Assembly: GCA_012800565.1 (NCBI GenBank)
Contig: JAAZIZ010000158.1
Location: forward strand, 1 to 11,913
Direction of reading: 5' to 3'
Origin: Lentisphaerota bacterium
GTDB lineage: Bacteria; Verrucomicrobiota; Lentisphaeria; Oligosphaerales; Oligosphaeraceae
DNA: 11,913 bases
Made by a program: the position numbers and the translations under genes. The notes under the pieces are model-generated. The model was not told the DNA's origin and did no database searches. It was given only the letters and a program-made list of their open reading frames with translations. Of the stretch, positions 6,236 through 11,913 are shown piece by piece (the first letter of the stretch is position 1; every line of letters starts with the position of its first letter).

Positions 6236-8709
6236 ATTGGTTTGCCGTTAAACCAAGCGACCCTGTTACGGCTTTGCGGGAGGATTTTTTCCGCCATCTG
6301 CGCTATACCCTGGCTGCCAGCAACCAGTCTCAGACTGATCAGGAGAAATATCTGAGCTTCGCCTTGGCTGTCCGCGACCGCCTTATGGACCGTTGGATCA
6401 AAACCCAGGACGCCACCCGCCGGGCCGGAATCAGACGCGTATACTATCTGTCCATGGAATTTTTGATTGGCCGTCTGCTGGACAACAATGCCATAAATCT
6501 GCATATCGCCGATATCTGCCAGCAGGTACTGCAGGAACTGAATATCAGCTGGGAGGAACTCAAGGAACTTGAGGCCGACCCCGGCCTCGGTAATGGTGGC
6601 CTGGGCCGGCTGGCGGCCTGCTTTATGGACTCTATGGCCACCCTCGGACTGCCCTGCCATGGATACGGACTGCGCTACGACTACGGTATCTTCCGGCAGA
6701 AAATCGTTAACGGCCAGCAGGTGGAAGAACCTGATGCCTGGCGGCGCGAAGGATATCCCTGGGAGCATAAGCGTCCGGCGTATACCGCTACCATCGGCTT
6801 CGGCGGCGTTTCCACTCCCACTGAGAACAATGGCCGCACCATCTGGCGCTGGGTTCCCGCTGAGCATGTCGCTGGTGTGCCTTATGACATCGCGGTGGTC
6901 GGTTACGGTGGCCAGACGGTTAATACCCTGCGCCTCTGGTCTGCCCGGGCCAGCGTCGAATTTGATTTCCAGACTTTCAACCAGGGCGGATATATGGAGG
7001 CGGTGGGCAAGAAAGTCACGGCCGAGACCTTGACCAAGGCCTTATACCCCAATGACAGCTTTGACCAGGGGCGGGAGCTGCGCCTGCGTCAGCAGTATTT
7101 CTTTGTCGCCTGCACACTCGCGGACATCCTGCGCCGTTTTGAATCCGAGCACCAGGATATCTATACCTTGCCGGACAAGGTCTTCATTCAACTCAACGAT
7201 ACCCACCCCACGCTGGTTATTCCTGAACTTATGCGCCTGCTGGTTGACATCAAGAACCTGAATTGGGAAGACGCCTGGGCTATCACCCGGGCCTGCACCG
7301 GCTATACCAACCACACGATCATGCCGGAGGCCCTGGAGAGCTGGAGGATTGAGATGTTCAAGGGGCTGTTGCCCCGGCATACCCAGATCATCTATGAAAT
7401 CAACAGTCGTTTTTTGCGCGAAGTCAGCAAGCGCTTCCCCAACGACCACGAGCGGATCAAGCGGATGAGCATCATCAGTGACGCCCATCCCCAGACGTTC
7501 CGGATGGCCAACCTGGCGGTAGTCGGCTCCAAGGCGGTGAACGGGGTGGCGGAAATCCATACCGGCATCCTGAAAAACGGTTTGTTCCGTGATTTCCACG
7601 AGCTCTGGCCGGACAAGATTCAGAATATGACCAATGGCATTACTCAGCGTCGCTGGCTGCTGCAGGCCAATCCCGGCCTGGCCCGTCTGATCAGCGAGCG
7701 CATCGGTACCGGCTGGGTCACCGCTCTGGAAGAATTGCAGCAACTCAAGCCCCTCGCGGACGATCAGGAATTCCTGACTGCTTTCCGGCAGATCAAGGAC
7801 CAGAACAAGCGCAATCTGGCGAATTTCATTCAACGGACCCAGAATCTCAGCATTGATCCGGAATCGCTGTTCGATGTGCAGATCAAGCGTCTGCACGAAT
7901 ACAAACGCCAGCTTTTGCTCCTGCTCTATATCATCATCATGTACCGCCGGCTGGTGCGCAACCCGGACTTGACAGTACAACCCCGGACTTTTATTTATGC
8001 CGCCAAAGCCGCTTCGGGTTATCAGATTGCCAAATTGATCATCCAGCTTATTTTCGGGGTAGCCAAAGTGGTCAACAACGACCCGGCCAGCAAAAAGTTC
8101 CTGCGGGTGGTCTTCCTGCCCGATTATCGCGTCTCCCTGGCCGAAAAAATCATCCCTGCCGCGAACTTGAGTGAGCAGATTTCCCTGGCCGGCAAGGAGG
8201 CTTCCGGCACCGGCAATATGAAGCTGATGCTGAATGGCGCACTGACCATCGGTACCCTTGATGGCGCAAATGTGGAAATCCGCGAGGAAGTCGGCCCGGA
8301 GAATTTCTTCCTCTTCGGCATGACTGCAGATGAAGTGCGGGCCCGCCGGGATTCCTACTCACCCTGGGATATCTACCACAGCGATGCCGAAATCCAGGAT
8401 GCTATTGACTGCATCCGGGACAACCTCTTCTGCCCCCTGGCCCCGGATACCTTTCTGCCTATCGTGCGTTCATTGCTGGAATATGGCGACCATTTCATGG
8501 TACTGGCCGATTTGCGCAGCTATATTGATACCCAGGAGCAGGTCGCACAGCTCTATCAGCAGCCCCAGGAATGGAACCGCAAGGCGGTGCTGAATACTGC
8601 CAGCGCGGGAAAATTCTCCTCCGACCGCACTATCCGTGAATACGCCAGCCAGATTTGGAATCTGCAGCCATTCACGGTTGACGACATCCCGCCAGCGCCG
8701 CCGGCCTGA
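6208..8709 (+). CDS. glgP: Glycogen/starch/alpha-glucan phosphorylase
   Basis: PLP-dependent GT35 enzyme that cleaves terminal alpha-1,4-glucosyl units of glycogen or maltodextrin with phosphate, releasing glucose-1-phosphate in the cytoplasm. The length, 833 residues, is full for the family (E. coli GlgP about 815, rabbit muscle 842). Motifs in order are YLSMEFLIGR, GNGGLGR (128-134), NDTHP (330-334), KRLHEYKRQ (560-568, phosphate site) and the PLP-binding EASGTGNMK with Lys672 (rabbit Lys680 equivalent). The N-terminus lacks an obvious mammalian-type Ser14 phosphorylation peptide, as expected in bacteria. The ATG at 6208 fits the family start but has no good Shine-Dalgarno sequence in front of it, and an imperfect copy of this start region lies just upstream. 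Phosphoglucomutase two genes upstream would use its product. Native glycogen versus maltodextrin preference cannot be decided here. Confidence 0.96.
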   Translation: MTSKKINFQDWFAVKPSDPVTALREDFFRHLRYTLAASNQSQTDQEKYLSFALAVRDRLMDRWIKTQDATRRAGIRRVYYLSMEFLIGRLLDNNAINLHIADICQQVLQELNISWEELKELEADPGLGNGGLGRLAACFMDSMATLGLPCHGYGLRYDYGIFRQKIVNGQQVEEPDAWRREGYPWEHKRPAYTATIGFGGVSTPTENNGRTIWRWVPAEHVAGVPYDIAVVGYGGQTVNTLRLWSARASVEFDFQTFNQGGYMEAVGKKVTAETLTKALYPNDSFDQGRELRLRQQYFFVACTLADILRRFESEHQDIYTLPDKVFIQLNDTHPTLVIPELMRLLVDIKNLNWEDAWAITRACTGYTNHTIMPEALESWRIEMFKGLLPRHTQIIYEINSRFLREVSKRFPNDHERIKRMSIISDAHPQTFRMANLAVVGSKAVNGVAEIHTGILKNGLFRDFHELWPDKIQNMTNGITQRRWLLQANPGLARLISERIGTGWVTALEELQQLKPLADDQEFLTAFRQIKDQNKRNLANFIQRTQNLSIDPESLFDVQIKRLHEYKRQLLLLLYIIIMYRRLVRNPDLTVQPRTFIYAAKAASGYQIAKLIIQLIFGVAKVVNNDPASKKFLRVVFLPDYRVSLAEKIIPAANLSEQISLAGKEASGTGNMKLMLNGALTIGTLDGANVEIREEVGPENFFLFGMTADEVRARRDSYSPWDIYHSDAEIQDAIDCIRDNLFCPLAPDTFLPIVRSLLEYGDHFMVLADLRSYIDTQEQVAQLYQQPQEWNRKAVLNTASAGKFSSDRTIREYASQIWNLQPFTVDDIPPAPPA

Positions 8710-8755
8710 TGCTGTCGCAGCGCCATTCCCCACCACCTCAGAGTCTTGGAGACAC

Positions 8756-9535
8756 ATGGCCCGCTCGAAATTGATATTATTTGATCTGGATGGTACGCTC
8801 TACCTTGTCGGGAAGCTGTTTCCCGGCGTGATCGAACTGATTGAGAAGCTCAGCCGCTCGGATTTACAGTACGGTTTTCTGACCAACAACAGCTCCATCG
8901 GCCCCGGAGATTATTACCACAAGCTCAAAGACCTTGGCCTGAAACTGCAGCCGCATAACGTGGTAACCAGCTGCGAAGCGACTTGTCTGATGCTGCGGAG
9001 TTTGGGATTGGGGCCGGAAATCTACATCCTGGGTACCAGGAAATTCCGCCAGTATCTGGCCAGCCAGGGTTTCAGGCACAGCTATGCGCGGGCCAAAGCA
9101 CTGTTGGTCGGCTTTGATACCGAACTGACTTACCGCAAACTGACTGAAGCCACCCGGCTGGTGCTGGCCGGAGTCCCGATCGTAGCCTCCCATCCGGACC
9201 TGATTTGCCCCGGCGACTTGCCCGATGCCGGGATGCTGCTTGAGTACTTCAAGGCTGCCTGCCCCGGAACCATCATCCAGGCCATTGCCGGAAAACCGCA
9301 CCGCTGGCTGGTCGAAATGCTGGAACAGCGCTTCCAGGTACGGCGCGAGGAAATCATCATGGTCGGCGACCGGGTCAATACCGATATGCGCTTCGCCTGG
9401 AATTTCGGCATGCGCTCCATACTGGTGCTCAACGGGCAGCCTCAGCCTGAACTGGGAGAGAATACCCCGGACCTGATTCTGCCGGAAATCGGTCAGCTGA
9501 CCGAACAGTACTGGCCACTTATCAACAGCTGGTAA
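8756..9535 (+). CDS. HAD-IIA family hydrolase (NagD/AraL-like phosphatase)
   Basis: Probable cytoplasmic sugar-phosphate or nucleotide phosphatase of the haloacid dehalogenase superfamily, 259 residues. Motif I is FDLDGTLY with nucleophile Asp10 and acid/base Asp12. Motif II is FLTNNSS with Thr43. Motif III is AGKPH with Lys180. Motif IV is MVGDRVNTD with Asp205 and Asp210 for Mg binding. The large segment between motifs II and III, with a HPDLICP element, matches the C2-type cap of the IIA subfamily (NagD, AraL, 4-nitrophenylphosphatase, phosphoglycolate phosphatase). ATG 8756 is preferred, with GGAGA at 8748-8752 close in front; the frame is open further back into glgP, but those residues do not belong to the family. 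It lies 46 bases after glgP and 32 before the next gene, so probably cotranscribed. The substrate is unknown; a sugar phosphate is suggested by context only. Confidence 0.88.
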   Translation: MARSKLILFDLDGTLYLVGKLFPGVIELIEKLSRSDLQYGFLTNNSSIGPGDYYHKLKDLGLKLQPHNVVTSCEATCLMLRSLGLGPEIYILGTRKFRQYLASQGFRHSYARAKALLVGFDTELTYRKLTEATRLVLAGVPIVASHPDLICPGDLPDAGMLLEYFKAACPGTIIQAIAGKPHRWLVEMLEQRFQVRREEIIMVGDRVNTDMRFAWNFGMRSILVLNGQPQPELGENTPDLILPEIGQLTEQYWPLINSW

Positions 9536-9567
9536 CCTACACTAATCTACCGCCAGGACAGCACACT

Positions 9568-10944
9568 ATGCGTTTCGAGCAAGTCATTCATACCGTGAGT
9601 ATGATCAACAAGGAGAACCTCGACGTCCGGACCGTCACCATGGGCATCAACCTGATGGACTGCCGCCACCATGACCCGGCAGCGCTGTGCCGGAAAGTCG
9701 TTTCCAAGATCGAGCGTTGCGCCGGGGACCTGGTTGAGACCTGCAACAGCGTCTCCAGCAAATACGGCATTCCGATCGTGAACAAGCGCCTCGCGGTCAG
9801 TCCCGTTGCCGACCTGGCGGCCGGGCATGAACCTGCGACTTATGTGGCCCTGGCCAAAGCTCTGGACCAGGCCGCGCGTTCCGTTGGAGTGGATTTTGTC
9901 GGCGGCTACAGTGCCCAAGTGCAGAAAGGCAGCAGCGAATCGGATGAAATCCTGATGCAGTCCTTGCCCGAAGCGATGCTGGCCACCGCGAAGGTCTGTT
10001 CTTCGATCAATGTCGCCAGCAGCCGTGCCGGCATCAATATGCGGGCGGTAGGGAAACTGGTGCGGATTCTTCTGCAGATGGCCGAGGCCAGCCGGGCCAA
10101 CGATGGTTTCGCCTGCGCCAAGCTGGTCATCTTTGCCAATCAGCCGGAAGACAACCCGTTTATGGCCGGCGCATACCACGGCCATGGTGAACCTGAGACC
10201 GTCATCAATGTCGGGGTCTCCGGCCCAGGTGTAGTCCTGCGGGCACTGCAACGCCGGATTGAGAGCTGCGGGGCCGAGAATCTCGGCCTGGATGATTTGG
10301 CCGAGGAAATCAAGCAGACCAGCTGCCGGGTCACTCGCTGCGGCGAACTGATCGGCCGCGAGGTCGCCAGCCGTCTGAGTACCCCTTTCGGTATCGTCGA
10401 TCTGTCTCTGGCGCCGACGCCGAAAGTCGGCGACAGCATCGGGGAGATTCTGCAAATCCTCGGTCTGGATGCCATCGGCGCACCCGGCTCCACGGCCTGC
10501 GTCGCGATGCTCAACGACGCGGTCAAGAAAGGCGGCGCTTTTGCGTCCCAGACGGTCGGTGGACTGAGCGGCGCTTTCATCCCGGTGTTTGAAGACTCTG
10601 CCCTGGCCGATGCGGTCACTCGCGGCGAACTGACCCTGGAGAAACTTGAGGCCATGACCTGCGTCTGCTCAGTGGGACTGGATATGGTGGCCATCCCCGG
10701 CGATACCCCGGCTGAGACTATTTCGGCCTTGATCGCTGATGAAATGGCCATCGGCATGATCAATAAAAAAACCACTGCGGTGCGCTTTATCCCGGTACCG
10801 GGAAAAAGCGCCGGTGAGCGGGTCGAATTCGGCGGGTTGTTCGGCGGGGGGACGATCATCCCGGTGCCCAATATGGGCAAATCCGCCCGCTTCATCAACT
10901 TCGGCGGACATATTCCCGCGCCTATCCACAGCCTCAATAACTGA
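9568..10944 (+). CDS. UPF0210 / DUF711 (PFL family) protein of unknown function
   Basis: 458-residue conserved protein matching the UPF0210 family across its length. Family blocks visible include the N-terminal ENLDVRTVTMGINLMDC, GIPIVNKRLAVSP, VDFVGGYSA, CSSINVASSRAGINM, EDNPFMAGAYHGHGE (194-208), INVGVSGPG (213-221), FGIVDLSLAPTP (274-285), VGGLSGAFIPV and a C-terminal GGHIPAPIHSLNN. The fold is reported to resemble pyruvate formate-lyase barrels, hence the PFL name, but I see no glycyl-radical motif and the biochemical role is not established. AGGA at 9555-9558 lies 9 bases before ATG 9568. In many Gram-positive bacteria a small ACT-domain protein gene accompanies this family; none is found beside it here. 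It is the last plus-strand gene of the run and faces truA, with 37 bases between the stop codons. Confidence 0.92.
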   Translation: MRFEQVIHTVSMINKENLDVRTVTMGINLMDCRHHDPAALCRKVVSKIERCAGDLVETCNSVSSKYGIPIVNKRLAVSPVADLAAGHEPATYVALAKALDQAARSVGVDFVGGYSAQVQKGSSESDEILMQSLPEAMLATAKVCSSINVASSRAGINMRAVGKLVRILLQMAEASRANDGFACAKLVIFANQPEDNPFMAGAYHGHGEPETVINVGVSGPGVVLRALQRRIESCGAENLGLDDLAEEIKQTSCRVTRCGELIGREVASRLSTPFGIVDLSLAPTPKVGDSIGEILQILGLDAIGAPGSTACVAMLNDAVKKGGAFASQTVGGLSGAFIPVFEDSALADAVTRGELTLEKLEAMTCVCSVGLDMVAIPGDTPAETISALIADEMAIGMINKKTTAVRFIPVPGKSAGERVEFGGLFGGGTIIPVPNMGKSARFINFGGHIPAPIHSLNN

Positions 10945-10981
10945 TCCCGGCGCAGACTGCATTGCAATAAACTGCCCCGTT
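10945..10981. other. Short convergent intergenic gap
   Basis: Only 37 bases separate the stop of the UPF0210 gene and the stop of truA. There is a weak AT-rich inverted repeat (ATAAAC around 10967-10972 with GTTTTAT at 10979-10985), but no strong GC stem with a T-run, so I cannot support a clear bidirectional terminator. Confidence 0.3.
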
Positions 10982-11809
10982 TTATGCCTCCGCCAACAAG
11001 CGGAACGGCGGCAGTATCGGCTGGTATTCGCGCCACTCCTCCGGGGCGAAGAAAACCTTGGCCAGGAATAATCCCTGCGCCGGGGCGCTGTCAGCCGCCA
11101 GAGAACGCTGCCGCCCGGCCAGGACCGTCAGGGCGTCATCCGGTTGGGCATGTCCCAGCCCGACATGGACCAGATATCCGGTTATACTGCGCACCATCTT
11201 ATATAAGAAGCTCTCGCCCAGGATGTTCACATAATACAGTCCGTCCTGCTCCAGGATTTCCAGCTGGTGGATAGTCTTTACGGTGCTGTCCAGCTCCCGT
11301 CTGGGATTGACTCCGAAAGAAGCGAAATCGAGTGTTCCGATCAGATGCCTGGCCGTTTCGCGCATGGCTGGCAAATCCAGCGGCCGCGGAGTGCGCCAGA
11401 CGAAGCGGGCGCAGAGCGGGTTGATCTTCTTTCCCGGCGCGATGCAATAGGTATAAGCTTTGCCGGTATTGTCGTAGCGGGCATTGAAAGGTTCCGGGCA
11501 GACCCGGGCGTTTTTGATCACGATATCATCCGGCAGCCAGCGGTTGAGTTTATCCGCCAATTCCTGGGGGGTAAATTCCTGCGGCATGACAACCGCGAAG
11601 CTGACCTGCTGGTCAAGAGCATGTACTCCGGCATCGGTGCGGCTGCTGCCATAGATACGCAATTCCGGGTCCCGCAGCAGCAGGCGCAGGCGTTGCAGCA
11701 ATTCTCCCTGCACCGTCTTATGGTGCGGCTGCACCTGCCAGCCGAAATAATTACTGCCGTCGTAGGCGAGCGTCAGGTGCCAATAAGTCAAATCGCCGCT
11801 GCTGCTCAT
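10982..11809 (-). CDS. truA: tRNA pseudouridine(38-40) synthase TruA
   Basis: Converts uridines at positions 38-40 of the tRNA anticodon stem-loop to pseudouridine. The protein is 275 residues, normal for the family. The N-terminal region has LAYDGSNYFGWQ and the catalytic motif GSSRTDAGVHA with nucleophile Asp59 (E. coli Asp60). It continues with FNARYDNTGKAYTY and the conserved C-terminal block GESFLYKMVRSITGYL. The ATG at 11809 overlaps the stop codon of the preceding minus-strand gene (ATGA arrangement), so translation is probably coupled to it. There is only a weak GCGGAA in front as ribosome-binding site, which fits coupling. It is transcribed towards the UPF0210 gene. Confidence 0.96.
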   Translation of the reverse strand: MSSSGDLTYWHLTLAYDGSNYFGWQVQPHHKTVQGELLQRLRLLLRDPELRIYGSSRTDAGVHALDQQVSFAVVMPQEFTPQELADKLNRWLPDDIVIKNARVCPEPFNARYDNTGKAYTYCIAPGKKINPLCARFVWRTPRPLDLPAMRETARHLIGTLDFASFGVNPRRELDSTVKTIHQLEILEQDGLYYVNILGESFLYKMVRSITGYLVHVGLGHAQPDDALTVLAGRQRSLAADSAPAQGLFLAKVFFAPEEWREYQPILPPFRLLAEA

Positions 11810-11913
11810 AATTCCGCCAGATAATCCAGGGTCTGGTCAATGCAGCCGCGATATTTATCCACCAGCTGCCGGGCCCGGAGCCCCAGTTCGGCGCGTGTCT
11901 CCGGCTCGGCCAG
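11806..11913 (-). CDS. C-terminal fragment of a probable 3-deoxy-D-manno-octulosonic acid (Kdo) transferase
   Basis: The minus strand is open from the window edge to TGA at 11808-11806, giving the last 35 residues of a protein that continues outside the window. The fragment begins LAEPETRAELGLRARQLV and continues with DKYRGCIDQTLDYLAEL. The pattern of a short helix after a D/E-P pair, then a Gly-x-x-Ala segment and an N/Y-x-G-x-x-x-x-T-L end, resembles the C-terminus of GT-B glycosyltransferases, especially Kdo transferase KdtA/WaaA, which adds Kdo to lipid A at the inner membrane. With so few residues this is a tentative family call; another GT-B glycosyltransferase is possible. Its stop overlaps the truA start by 4 bases, so the two genes very likely share a transcript. 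Confidence 0.5.
   Translation of the reverse strand: MAEPETRAELGLRARQLVDKYRGCIDQTLDYLAEL

Noticed and set aside
8636..8755. N-terminal extension of the HAD hydrolase overlapping glgP
   Set aside because: HAD motif I should lie near the N-terminus, which holds for ATG 8756. The extension would overlap the end of glgP and has no family match.
9547..10455. Minus-strand open frame opposite the UPF0210 gene
   Set aside because: It overlaps a well-conserved family in the other strand and looks like low-complexity shadow sequence.
1..11913. Mobile elements, CRISPR arrays, tRNA genes, defence or toxin-antitoxin modules
   Set aside because: Looked for on both strands. The intergenic spaces are too short, no regularly spaced repeats or transposase/integrase motifs were seen, and every large frame is accounted for by housekeeping-type families.

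Overview
This window reads as an ordinary, densely packed chromosomal segment from a moderately GC-rich Gram-negative (diderm) bacterium. The diderm reading rests on two features. One is a Prc-type tail-specific protease, a periplasmic enzyme class. The other is a minus-strand C-terminal fragment at the right edge that resembles a Kdo transferase of lipid A/LPS synthesis. The gene mix (FabK-type flavin reductase, Gfo/Idh/MocA oxidoreductase, UPF0210/PFL protein) would fit a Lentisphaerota/PVC-like organism, but that placement is an impression and not something the sequence proves. I see no tRNA, rRNA, CRISPR array, insertion sequence, integrase or phage gene.

Layout: seven genes run on the plus strand from base 1 to 10944. 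They are a 5'-truncated tail-specific protease (1-2024), a FabK/nitronate-monooxygenase-family flavoenzyme (2041-3060), phosphoglucomutase (3256-4887), a Gfo/Idh/MocA oxidoreductase (4967-6139), glycogen phosphorylase (6208-8709), a HAD-IIA sugar-phosphatase-like hydrolase (8756-9535) and a UPF0210/PFL-family protein (9568-10944). Convergent to these, on the minus strand, are truA (10982-11809) and, overlapping it by 4 bases, the last 35 codons of the Kdo-transferase-like gene (11806-11913).

How the genes may work together: glycogen phosphorylase releases glucose-1-phosphate from glycogen and phosphoglucomutase converts it to glucose-6-phosphate, so these two make a storage-glucan mobilisation pair. 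The oxidoreductase between them and the HAD hydrolase after them are plausibly sugar or sugar-phosphate enzymes. Gaps from pgm to the UPF0210 gene are 32-79 bases, consistent with one transcript. The largest gap (3061-3255), which holds hairpins and an AT-rich patch, is the likeliest transcription boundary on the plus strand.

The most unusual observation is an imperfect duplication of the glgP translation-start region. The upstream copy keeps an ATG and the A-tract but reaches a stop after five codons, so a decoy or leader-like start sits 46 bases before the real one. Otherwise the region is conventional, and I did not find a convincing new defence, mobile or regulatory system.
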